Part shown: positions 17,478-24,764 of the stretch, piece by piece
Layout of the letters: each line of letters starts with the position of its first letter
Numbering within the stretch: position 1 is the stretch's first letter
Assembly: GCA_009780885.1 (NCBI GenBank)
Contig: WQZF01000011.1
Location: 1-54,518, forward strand
Direction: 5' to 3'
Length of the DNA: 54,518 nt
Source: Betaproteobacteria bacterium
GTDB taxonomy: Bacteria > Pseudomonadota > Gammaproteobacteria > Burkholderiales > Rhodocyclaceae
Made by a program: the position numbers and the translations under genes
Notes under the pieces: model-generated
Seen by the model: only the letters and a program-made list of their open reading frames with translations
Database searches by the model: none
Told to the model about the DNA's origin: nothing

Positions 17478-18673
17478 GAAAACAATCGATCATCACTATC
17501 AACGCCGGATCTTCCTCGATCAAATTCTCGGTTTACCCGGTCGATGACAGCCAATTGGCCCGCCACCCTTCCCTTTCCGGACAAATCGACGGCATCGGCG
17601 CCAGCAACGCCAAACTCGTCGCCAAGAACCAGGCCGGCGAACGCATCGCCGACGACGCCCTGCCTTCGGGCATCCAGCACGCCGCCGCGTTCGACGTCCT
17701 GCTTTCCTGCCTGGAAAAAACCCCCGAACCCGATGGCGATCAACGCGAGATTGCCGCCGTCGGCCATCGCGTCGTTCACGGCGGCGACCTCTATTCGCAG
17801 CCGATCCTGCTCGATGCGCCGACCATCACTGCGCTCGAACAGTTCATCAACCTCGCACCGCTGCACCAGCCGCACAACCTGAATGGCATCAAATCGCTTT
17901 CCGCGCGGCTGCCCAATGTGCCTCAAATCGCCTGCTTCGACACCGCGTTCCACCGCACCCTTCCCCGCCTCGAACAACTCTACGCCATCCCGCGCGCGCT
18001 CAGCGACGAAGGCGTCAAGCGCTACGGCTTCCACGGCCTTTCCTACGAATACATCGCCCGCGTCCTGCCCGAATACACCAGAAAGGCAAACAGCCGCGTC
18101 ATCGTCGCCCACCTCGGCAACGGATCCTCCCTTTCCGGGATGATCAACCGCCAAAGCCGGACGACCTCGCTCGGCTTTACCGCAATCGAGGGCCTGATGA
18201 TGGGCACCCGCACTGGCTCGCTCGACCCCGGCGTGATCCTCTATCTGATGCAAAACAAGGGAATGGACGCCAAGGCGCTGGAGAAACTCCTCTACAAGGA
18301 ATCCGGCCTCCTGGGCGTCTCCGGCATCAGCCAGGACATGCGCACCCTGCTCGCAAGCGACAAACCGGAAGCGGAAGAAGCCGTCGCCCTTTTCTGCCAC
18401 CGCATCGTCCTCGAAATCGGCCGCGCCGCCGCTTCGATCGGCGGCCTTGACGCGCTCGTTTTCACCGGCGGCATCGGCGAAAACGCCGCCGAAGTCCGCC
18501 GCCGCGTCTGCTCCGCGCTCTCGTGGATCGGCCTCGATTTCGACAGCGCCGCCAACGACACGCGCGGCACATCGCGCATCAGCACCGAAAACAGCCGTGT
18601 CGATGCGCTGGTCATCCCGACCGACGAAGAGTGGATGATCGCGCAACACGCGCACGACTTGCTGCCGCGTTGA
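17474..18673 (+). CDS. ackA: acetate kinase
   Basis: This 399-residue acetate/propionate kinase catalyses acetate + ATP to acetyl phosphate + ADP. The N-terminal INAGSSSIKFSVY is the phosphate-1 loop of the acetate kinase fold. HRVVHGG carries the substrate-binding Arg/His, and TGGIGENA near the C-terminus is the adenosine motif. The ATGA overlap with the Pta fusion marks an operon, which ends in a strong terminator at 18700. Confidence 0.95.
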   Translation: MRKQSIITINAGSSSIKFSVYPVDDSQLARHPSLSGQIDGIGASNAKLVAKNQAGERIADDALPSGIQHAAAFDVLLSCLEKTPEPDGDQREIAAVGHRVVHGGDLYSQPILLDAPTITALEQFINLAPLHQPHNLNGIKSLSARLPNVPQIACFDTAFHRTLPRLEQLYAIPRALSDEGVKRYGFHGLSYEYIARVLPEYTRKANSRVIVAHLGNGSSLSGMINRQSRTTSLGFTAIEGLMMGTRTGSLDPGVILYLMQNKGMDAKALEKLLYKESGLLGVSGISQDMRTLLASDKPEAEEAVALFCHRIVLEIGRAAASIGGLDALVFTGGIGENAAEVRRRVCSALSWIGLDFDSAANDTRGTSRISTENSRVDALVIPTDEEWMIAQHAHDLLPR

Positions 18674-18699
18674 TTCGTTCGCTGTAGTTTCAAAAAAAT

Positions 18700-18734
18700 G
18701 CGCCCCGTGTTGAAAGCACGGGGCGCGTTTTTTA
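18700..18734 (+). terminator. Rho-independent terminator after ackA
   Basis: The perfect stem GCGCCCCGTG/CACGGGGCGC with a 7-base loop is followed by GTTTTTTATT and preceded by seven A, so it could act both ways. Nearly the same hairpin occurs at 20067-20104. Confidence 0.9.
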
Positions 18735-18735
18735 T

Positions 18736-19014
18736 TGAACAGGCAAATAAGGATTGATTTTCAAGGAATGTAGGATGGGTAGAGCGAAGCGAAACCCATC
18801 ATTTCTCCCTCTGGAACTCCGATGGGTTTCGCTGCGCTCTCTCAAGAAACCCTCCATCCTGCACACTGGATCCTGCGACTTCGCGCAGGATCCAGAGGAA
18901 GATGCCAATCCCTGCTCCCGAGTTTCTTCGGTGCGATTTGCGGCGGCGGGCCGATGAAGCGATACCCATCCTGCATACCTTGAAAATCAATCCATGATTG
19001 CCGGGTGAATAATG
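18736..19014. repeat. GGATGGGTAGAGCG-type palindromic repeat, copy 2 (long, compound)
   Basis: The ends are long inverted repeats: GGATTGATTTTCAAGGAATG at the left and its near complement around 18978-19000 at the right. The outer TTCACCCGGCAAT-like bases are shared with copy 1. The inside holds the GGATGGGTAGAGCGAAGCG hairpin and a second hairpin, CTGGATCCTGCG/CGCAGGATCCAG. No gene is visible in 18735-19024. Confidence 0.65.
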
Positions 19015-19024
19015 AAGGGCGCGA

Positions 19025-19147
19025 ATGATCTTCGTCCTCGATAACTCGGTGGTCATGCGCTGGTATTTCGGAGACGGGACACATAGTTCATCAAGTGCGG
19101 TGCGGCATTGCGCCCCTGCCATGCGAACTTCGCAACTCATTGAGTAG
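19025..19147 (+). pseudogene. 5' remnant of a VapC-like PIN-domain toxin gene
   Basis: Translation from the ATG at 19025 gives MIFVLDNSVVMRWYFGDG, which matches the usual N-terminus of VapC-type PIN proteins, including the first metal-binding Asp (residue 6). The similarity stops after about 18 codons; the frame then runs into the end of mqsA on the other strand and closes at 19147. A whole PIN protein would need about 130 residues. It is a truncated scar of a second toxin gene. Confidence 0.55.
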
Positions 19148-19537
19148 TTCCGGATGCTTGTCCAGCAAGCGTAGCAGCAGCACGGTAGATTTATGTGGCT
19201 GCGTTTTGCCGCGCTCATATTCGCTGAAGGCCGACGCGCCACCTCCGAATAGCTTTCCAGCCTCAGCTTGCGACAATTTCAGTTTTTTGCGTACTGCCCG
19301 CAGCGCCTGGGCATTGCGTTCGCGCGCTTGCCTGTATGCTTCGTGAACTGCTGCGGTAACGCGCAAGGAAGATTCTTCGTCGGCAGCGTCGAATTCGATT
19401 TCTCCACAGACCGGACAGTGCCATCCGGTCACATTTTCTACGGCATACCTCTCGCCGTTCATGTCGCCGGAGACATTCCTGGCGCCGTACTCAAGCAAAG
19501 TGCCATCGTCGCACTGCAAACAGAATCGATTGCTCAC
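19091..19537 (-). CDS. mqsA: MqsA-family antitoxin (zinc-binding HTH)
   Basis: This 148-residue antitoxin has an N-terminal zinc site (CLQC at 6-9 and CPVC at about 41-44) that in MqsA binds the toxin. The C-terminal XRE-type HTH (KLSQAEAGKLFGGGASAFSEYERGK) binds DNA and represses the operon. It starts with GTG at 19537, one base past the mqsR stop, with AAGGAG inside the end of mqsR. The toxin-first gene order is typical of mqsRA. The 3' end abuts the vapC scar. Confidence 0.88.
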   Translation of the reverse strand: MSNRFCLQCDDGTLLEYGARNVSGDMNGERYAVENVTGWHCPVCGEIEFDAADEESSLRVTAAVHEAYRQARERNAQALRAVRKKLKLSQAEAGKLFGGGASAFSEYERGKTQPHKSTVLLLRLLDKHPELLNELRSSHGRGAMPHRT

Positions 19538-19538
19538 G

Positions 19539-19844
19539 TCATTTCTCCTTAAACTGAATTACCACAGATCCCGATACGCGCAGGGTGAGCTTGATATAGG
19601 CCGAGAGTCCATTTGGGCAGATCGTGTGATACACGTCTTGCCATACACGATTATCAGAATGAGTGGTCATGGACTTGAAAAACATCCTCTGTTCAAGCCC
19701 AAGCACCACGGATACAGCCTCGGCCTCGCTCAAGCCTAGCAGTGAGGCTCCTTTTATGGCGGAGTGAGTGAAACACACCATGCCAAGCCTTATCACCTCG
19801 GCCTTGATCGCATCCAGCGGGTAGTGTGGTTTGTGTTTTTCCAT
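19539..19844 (-). CDS. mqsR: MqsR-family mRNA interferase toxin
   Basis: This 101-residue toxin starts MEKHKPHYPLDAIKAEV and has the family segments FFKSMTTHSDNRVWQDVYH and the C-terminal FKEK. MqsR is a RelE-fold ribonuclease that cuts mRNA, at GCU sites in the E. coli enzyme. I chose the ATG at 19844 for family fit; an upstream in-frame start at 19880 lies inside the promoter. The predicted transcription start is within a base or two of this ATG, so the mRNA may be leaderless. Confidence 0.88.
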   Translation of the reverse strand: MEKHKPHYPLDAIKAEVIRLGMVCFTHSAIKGASLLGLSEAEAVSVVLGLEQRMFFKSMTTHSDNRVWQDVYHTICPNGLSAYIKLTLRVSGSVVIQFKEK

Positions 19845-19851
19845 CTCTTTT

Positions 19852-19880
19852 ATTATATGGAATCCATAAATTTTGTACAA
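19852..19880 (-). promoter_or_regulatory. mqsRA promoter with overlapping palindromic operator
   Basis: On the minus strand, TTGTAC (19880-19875), a 17-base spacer and a perfect TATAAT (19857-19852) stand just before the mqsR ATG. The perfect 13-base palindrome TATGGAATCCATA at 19856-19868 covers the spacer and the edge of the -10. It is a good candidate for autorepression by MqsA, though it differs from the AACCT-type E. coli MqsA site. Confidence 0.7.
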
Positions 19881-19966
19881 GCCTTTTGCAGGGAGCTTTT
19901 AATAATCCGGCAATCAAAAACTACCGGAAACGCTTGCGGACGATCTTCGGCGGAGTTGCAGCCCGC

Positions 19967-20051
19967 GTAGGATGGGTAGAGCTTAAGCGAAACCCATCGT
20001 AATTTTGAGTTGCGGAAAAAGATGGGTTTCGCTTCGCTCTACCCATCCTAC
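19967..20051. repeat. GGATGGGTAGAGCG-type palindromic repeat, copy 3
   Basis: GTAGGATGGGTAGAGC at the left and GCTCTACCCATCCTAC at the right are perfect inverted repeats, with GAAACCCATC and its complement inside. It lies between mqsR and the GspE-type ATPase gene, next to the bidirectional terminator. Confidence 0.75.
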
Positions 20052-20066
20052 ATTTTTCTGTAAAAA

Positions 20067-20104
20067 ACGCGCCCCGTGTTGGAAGCACGGGGCGCGTTTT
20101 TTTG
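20067..20104. terminator. bidirectional Rho-independent terminator
   Basis: The 12-bp perfect stem ACGCGCCCCGTG/CACGGGGCGCGT with a 7-base loop is flanked by A-runs and T-runs, so it works in both directions. It ends the GspE-type ATPase transcript on the minus strand. The stem is nearly the same as the ackA terminator. Confidence 0.85.
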
Positions 20105-20118
20105 TATCGCGTTTCCAC

Positions 20119-21963
20119 TCAATCCGCCGGCGGAGCAACCTTCACAACTTCCTGCAAGGTCGTAATCCCCTGCGCTGCTTTTGTGGCGCCGGAGATACGC
20201 AGTGCTTTCATGCCTTCGCGGTAGGCGCGTTCGCGCAGGGGGGAGGCGTCGGTGTGGGCGGTAATCAGGCCCTTGATCTCTGGGGAGGTCAGGAGGATTT
20301 CGTAAATTCCGATCCGGCCGCTGTAGCCGGTCATGCGGCATTCGAGACAGCCGTTGGGGTGGTAGAAGCGTTTCGGCGCGTGCGATTTCCATGGCGCGAC
20401 CAGGCGCTCCCAGAGTTCCTTGTCCTGCGGGGTGGATTCTTCGACGCGCTTGCACTTGGGGCAAAGGGTGCGCAGCAGGCGTTGCGCCATGACGCCGAGC
20501 AGGGTCGCATTGATGAGGTAGAAGGGGACGCCGAGATCGAGCAGGCGCGTGATGGCCGAGGGCGCATCGTTGGTATGCAAGGTGGATAGGACGAGGTGGC
20601 CGGTGAGCGCGGCCTGGATCGCCATGTCGGCGGTTTCGAGGTCGCGGATTTCGCCGATCATGATGATGTCCGGATCCTGCCGCATCAGGGAGCGCACGCC
20701 GTCGGCAAAGCCCAGGTCGATGCCGTGGGCAACCTGCATCTGGTTGAAGGCCGGTTCGACCATTTCGATCGGGTCTTCGATAGTGCAGACGTTGACCTCG
20801 CTGGTGGCAAGCTGTTTCAGCGTCGAATACAGGGTTGTCGTTTTTCCGGATCCGGTCGGGCCAGTGACGAGGATGATGCCGTTGGGTTTTGAGGTCATCT
20901 CGTTCCAGCGCGCTTGATCCTCGTCGGTGAATCCCAGTTCGGCAAAATTGCGCACCAGGACTTCGGGGTCGAAAATGCGCATCACCAGCTTTTCGCCAAA
21001 GGCCGTGGGCAGCGTGGAGAGGCGCAATTCGACTTCCTGCCCGCCCGGTGTGCGGGTCTTGATGCGGCCATCCTGCGGGCGGCGCCTTTCGATCACGTCC
21101 ATGCGCCCGAGCAGCTTGATGCGGCTGGTCATCGCGTTCATCACGCTCATCGGGATCTGGTAGACCTGATGCAGCACGCCGTCGATCCGGAAGCGGACGA
21201 TCCCGATATCGCGTCTCGGCTCGACGTGGATGTCGGAAGCGCGTTGATCGAAAGCGTATTGCCAGAGCCAGTCGACGATATTGACGATGTGCTGGTCGTT
21301 GGCATCGAACTGGCGATTGGTCTGCCCCAGATCGACCAGTTGCTCGAACGAAGTGGCCTCGCCGCTGGTCGCGCCCTTTTGCGCGGCCTTCTTGACCGAG
21401 CGCGAAAGGTTGTAGAACTCGACGCGGTAGCGTTCGATATCCGAGGGATTGGCAATGACGCGGCGAATCTCCTTTTTCAGGACCGGCTGCAGGACGCCTT
21501 CCCACTCGCGGATATACGGCTCGGCGGTGGCGATGACGACTTCGCGCGTATTGAGTTGCACCGGCAGGACCTTGAAACGCCTGGCATAATCATCCGACAT
21601 TACCTCGGTGACGATCGAGAAATCCACCTTGAGCGGATCGATATGGAAATAATCCAGGCCGACTGCCCTGGCCAGCCATTCGGAAAGCGCATCGAGCGTC
21701 AGGAGTTTTCCTTCCGGCGTCCTCCATTTCTGGTCGGCAATCAGGATCAGCGGATGAATGGATGAATGCTGGCGGGCGCGGGCCCGCATCTGCTCGGCTT
21801 CTTCGTGCGGGATCATCCCATCGGCAAGCAGCATCCTGAGAACTTCCGGCATCTCGAGACGGCGCTCCCTCTGCATTTCCTCCTGCCCTTCCCCATGCCC
21901 GGAATGCGCCCGGTCTTTCGGATGCTTGTGCCCGGAAACCCGCGTCGTGTCTGTCTGCGCCAT
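20119..21963 (-). CDS. GspE/PulE (PilB-type) secretion ATPase
   Basis: This 614-residue AAA-like ATPase powers type II secretion or type IV pilus extension. It has an N-terminal T2SSE_N-type domain, Walker A GPTGSGKTTT, an acidic Asp-box around TIEDPIE, a Walker B/catalytic stretch IIMIGEIRDLETADMA, and a C4 zinc motif (CPKC...CLEC) as in GspE/PilB. The start at 21963 follows AAGGG by about 9 bases; the longer frame begins in the AT-rich palindrome. No other pilus or secretion genes are nearby, so T2SS versus pilus use cannot be decided. Confidence 0.85.
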   Translation of the reverse strand: MAQTDTTRVSGHKHPKDRAHSGHGEGQEEMQRERRLEMPEVLRMLLADGMIPHEEAEQMRARARQHSSIHPLILIADQKWRTPEGKLLTLDALSEWLARAVGLDYFHIDPLKVDFSIVTEVMSDDYARRFKVLPVQLNTREVVIATAEPYIREWEGVLQPVLKKEIRRVIANPSDIERYRVEFYNLSRSVKKAAQKGATSGEATSFEQLVDLGQTNRQFDANDQHIVNIVDWLWQYAFDQRASDIHVEPRRDIGIVRFRIDGVLHQVYQIPMSVMNAMTSRIKLLGRMDVIERRRPQDGRIKTRTPGGQEVELRLSTLPTAFGEKLVMRIFDPEVLVRNFAELGFTDEDQARWNEMTSKPNGIILVTGPTGSGKTTTLYSTLKQLATSEVNVCTIEDPIEMVEPAFNQMQVAHGIDLGFADGVRSLMRQDPDIIMIGEIRDLETADMAIQAALTGHLVLSTLHTNDAPSAITRLLDLGVPFYLINATLLGVMAQRLLRTLCPKCKRVEESTPQDKELWERLVAPWKSHAPKRFYHPNGCLECRMTGYSGRIGIYEILLTSPEIKGLITAHTDASPLRERAYREGMKALRISGATKAAQGITTLQEVVKVAPPAD

Positions 21964-22065
21964 GGAAAAACCCTTTATGAAGGCGATGGAGGAATTGCCC
22001 GAAACTATACCCTTCCGGCATCGCGGGTTCAATGGCGCAAGGATGGCGCCTTGGAAAGTTTTCAA

Positions 22066-22143
22066 ATTTTCTAAATTACTTAAATAATGTTTCGCTACAG
22101 TACTTGTATATAACAATGAATTCTTTAGTCTAATTTAGAAAAT
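22066..22143 (+). repeat. AT-rich 78-bp palindromic element, copy E
   Basis: ATTTTCTAAATTACTTAAAT at the left, core CTACAGTA, and GAATTC with TAATTTAGAAAAT at the right (arm type 1). It lies between htpG and the GspE-type gene, both on the minus strand, next to the htpG terminator. Confidence 0.85.
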
Positions 22144-22148
22144 TGATT

Positions 22149-22186
22149 AAAAAAAACGACGCCCGCCGATGTCCCGGCGAGCGTCG
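22149..22186 (-). terminator. Rho-independent terminator of htpG
   Basis: Read on the minus strand: CGACGCTCGCCG, loop GGACAT, CGGCGGGCGTCG, then eight T. It lies 25 bases after the htpG stop. Confidence 0.9.
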
Positions 22187-22210
22187 CGCTTTGTTGGATG
22201 CGGTTCCGCT

Positions 22211-24178
22211 TTACTCCTTGGCAGCACCCTTTCCGATTCCGGAGAGTTCGAGCATCAGGGTGTTGACGCGCTTCACGAATCCGGCGGGGTCGTCGAGGGC
22301 GCCGCCTTCGGCCAGCACCGCCTGCTCGAAAAAGAGGTTCGCCCATTCGCTGAAATGGGCCGCCGGTGCGTTCGCGGCTTCGCGCTCGCGCAGGTGCAGC
22401 ACGGCGGGATGACGCGGGTTGATTTCGAGAATCGGGCGGAATTCCGGCATTTTCTGGCCGCTGGCCTTGAGGATGCGCGCCAGGTTCGCAGAAGGATCGT
22501 GCGCGTCGGCCACCAGGCAGGAAGGCGAATCGGTCAGGCGATGCGTGATCCGCACTTCGCGCACGCGCTCGCCGAGGGATTCCCTGATTTTTTCGAGCAT
22601 CGCCTTGTTTTCGTCGGCGTGTTTCTCATCGTCCGCCTTGTCTTCGGTGTCCTCCAGCGCGCCGAGATCGAGGCCGCCCTTTGCGACCGATTGCAGGGAT
22701 TTTCCGTCGAATTCGTTGAGGAATCCGACCACCCATTCGTCGACGCGATCCGAAAGCAGCAGGACTTCGATGCCCTTCTTGCGGAAAATTTCCAGATGCG
22801 GGCTGTGCTGCGCCGCGATGAAGCTGTCGGCGGTGATGTAGTAGATTTTTTCCTGACCTTCCTTCATCCGCGCCACGTAATCGGCAAGCGAGACGCATTC
22901 TTCCGGCGTGTCGCGATGCGTCGAGGCAAAGCGCATCAAGCGGGCGATGCGTTCCTTGTTGGCTAAATCCTCGCCCGCGCCTTCTTTCAGGACACGACCG
23001 AATTCCTTCCAGAAGTTTTCGTATTTTTCCGGCTGGTTCGCCGCCAAGTCTTCGAGCATTCCAAGCGCCCTTTTCGCGCAGCCGCCACGGATCGCTTCGA
23101 TGTCGCGGCTTTCCTGCAGGATTTCGCGCGAGACGTTGAGCGGCAGGTCGTTGGAATCGACGATGCCGCGCATGAAGCGCAGATAAGTGGGCAGCAATTG
23201 CTCGGCGTCATCCATGATGAAGATGCGCCGCACGTAGAGTTTCAGCCCGCGCTTGGCGTCGCGATCCCAGAGATCGAAGGGCGCGTGGCCGGGAATATAG
23301 AGAAGCTGGGTGTATTCCTGCCGCCCTTCCACTTTCGAGTGCGTCCAGCAGAGCGGCGGCTCGAAATCGTGCGCGATGTGCTTGTAGAACTCCTCGTACT
23401 GCTCGTCGGAAATCTCCGCCTTCGGGCGCGTCCACAACGCGCTGGCCTGGTTGACGGTTTCTTCCTCATCGCTTTTCGTTTCGGCGCCGTCCTTCCATTC
23501 CTCCTTTTTCATCCGGATCGGGAGGGCGATATGGTCGGAGTATTTCTTGATGATCGACTTCAGCCGCCAGCCGGAAAGGAATTCGTCCTCGCCCTCGCGC
23601 AGATGCAGCACGATTTCGGTGCCGCGCATCTCCTTCTCGACCTGCTCGACCGAAAAATCCCCTTCGCCGCCGGATTCCCAACGCACCGCCTGATCCTTGG
23701 GCAGACCGGCGCGCAGCGATGTCACCGTCACCCTGTCGGCAATGATGAAGGAAGAATAAAAACCGACGCCGAACTGGCCGATCAGATGCGCATCCCTGGC
23801 CTGGTCGCCGGTCAATTTCTGGAAAAACTCGCGCGTGCCGGATTTGGCGATCGTTCCCAGATGCGTCACCGCTTCGTCGCGGGAAAGACCGATGCCGTTG
23901 TCGGACACCGTCAGCGTCCGCGCCTCCTTGTCGTAATCGACATGAATCTTCAGTTCGCCGTCGCCGCCGGTCAGCGCGGCATTGTCGAGCGCCTCGAAAC
24001 GCAGCCGGTCGCAGGCGTCGGAAGCGTTTGAAATCAGTTCGCGCAGCGCAATTTCCTTGTTGCTGTACAGCGAATGGATCATCAGATGCAAAAGCTGTTT
24101 GACTTCCGCCTGAAAGCCGAGGGTTTCCCTGCGGGAACCGTTTTCCATTTCGGATGTTTTCTCTTTGGTGCCAGACAT
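22211..24178 (-). CDS. htpG: Hsp90-family chaperone HtpG
   Basis: This 655-residue chaperone has the GHKL ATPase N-domain: [17 protein letters not shown] with the catalytic Glu and Mg-binding Asn, then DNGIGL, and GQFGVGFYS. The middle and C-terminal dimerisation domains follow. It refolds or holds client proteins during stress. The ATG at 24178 gives a short extension ([18 protein letters not shown]) before the conserved [14 protein letters not shown] near-consensus sigma-32 promoter lies 42 bases upstream and a terminator follows, so this is a single-gene heat-shock unit. Confidence 0.96.
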   Translation of the reverse strand: MSGTKEKTSEMENGSRRETLGFQAEVKQLLHLMIHSLYSNKEIALRELISNASDACDRLRFEALDNAALTGGDGELKIHVDYDKEARTLTVSDNGIGLSRDEAVTHLGTIAKSGTREFFQKLTGDQARDAHLIGQFGVGFYSSFIIADRVTVTSLRAGLPKDQAVRWESGGEGDFSVEQVEKEMRGTEIVLHLREGEDEFLSGWRLKSIIKKYSDHIALPIRMKKEEWKDGAETKSDEEETVNQASALWTRPKAEISDEQYEEFYKHIAHDFEPPLCWTHSKVEGRQEYTQLLYIPGHAPFDLWDRDAKRGLKLYVRRIFIMDDAEQLLPTYLRFMRGIVDSNDLPLNVSREILQESRDIEAIRGGCAKRALGMLEDLAANQPEKYENFWKEFGRVLKEGAGEDLANKERIARLMRFASTHRDTPEECVSLADYVARMKEGQEKIYYITADSFIAAQHSPHLEIFRKKGIEVLLLSDRVDEWVVGFLNEFDGKSLQSVAKGGLDLGALEDTEDKADDEKHADENKAMLEKIRESLGERVREVRITHRLTDSPSCLVADAHDPSANLARILKASGQKMPEFRPILEINPRHPAVLHLREREAANAPAAHFSEWANLFFEQAVLAEGGALDDPAGFVKRVNTLMLELSGIGKGAAKE

Positions 24179-24219
24179 AGATTCGCTCCATAAAAAAATT
24201 GAAACCAATAGCGGGCGGC

Positions 24220-24248
24220 AGATGGGGACAGCGCCGGAAAATTTCAAG
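24220..24248 (-). promoter_or_regulatory. sigma-32 (RpoH) promoter of htpG
   Basis: On the minus strand CTTGAAA (24248-24242), a 14-base spacer and CCCCATCT (24227-24220) match the RpoH consensus (CTTGAAA, CCCCATNT) at every specified base. It lies directly upstream of htpG, a known RpoH target. Confidence 0.88.
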
Positions 24249-24296
24249 ATTTGTGAACAAAATCACGCAAATTTTTCTCTTGTCATTTCAATTGTA

Positions 24297-24302
24297 TATA
24301 AT
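24297..24302 (+). promoter_or_regulatory. candidate -10 box of the HIT/efflux operon
   Basis: A perfect TATAAT stands 22 bases before the HIT start codon. The hexamer 17 bases upstream (TTTCTC) is a poor -35, so activator help or another start site is possible. Confidence 0.4.
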
Positions 24303-24323
24303 CGGCAAGGGAGGAAAAAAGCC

Positions 24324-24764
24324 ATGTCCGCACAGTGCGAACTCTGTTTAGTGATCGACAATCAGGAAGAGGATATACTCTGGAACGACGGTTTCTGCTA
24401 CGTCCGCAGTGTCGCCGATCCCTACTATCCCGGCTTCTGCCGGGTCATCGTCCGCCGTCACGTTCGCGAGATGACGGATCTTTCGCAAAAAGAACGCGAG
24501 CATCTGATGTCTGTCGTTTTTGCTGTTGAAAAAAGCCTGCGCGAAGTGCTGCGGCCGGACAAGATCAATCTGGCAAGCCTGGGCAATGCCGTGCCGCATC
24601 TGCATTGGCATGTCATCCCCCGCTGGCGCGGCGACCGGCATTTTCCGCTGTCGATCTGGGGTAGTCCACAGCGGGAATCGGCACCGGCGCTCCCTGCGCC
24701 GGATTTTCAAAATCTCGCTGCGGCCATTGCAGCCGCCCTGCCCAGAGACACGCATGAGTATTGA
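24324..24764 (+). CDS. HIT-family nucleotide-binding protein
   Basis: This 146-residue protein has the histidine-triad motif HLHWH at residues 92-96 followed by VIPRW. The N-terminal CELC and HVREMTDLS segment is typical of bacterial HIT proteins. HIT enzymes hydrolyse nucleotide phosphoramidates or dinucleotides. GGAGG lies 9 bases before the ATG. It is the first gene of a tight operon; the next gene begins inside its last codons. Confidence 0.9.
   Translation: MSAQCELCLVIDNQEEDILWNDGFCYVRSVADPYYPGFCRVIVRRHVREMTDLSQKEREHLMSVVFAVEKSLREVLRPDKINLASLGNAVPHLHWHVIPRWRGDRHFPLSIWGSPQRESAPALPAPDFQNLAAAIAAALPRDTHEY

Noticed and set aside
18799-19242. 147-codon minus-strand ORF over the palindromic repeat and mqsA
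   Set aside because: It overlaps mqsA in another frame and runs through repeat DNA.
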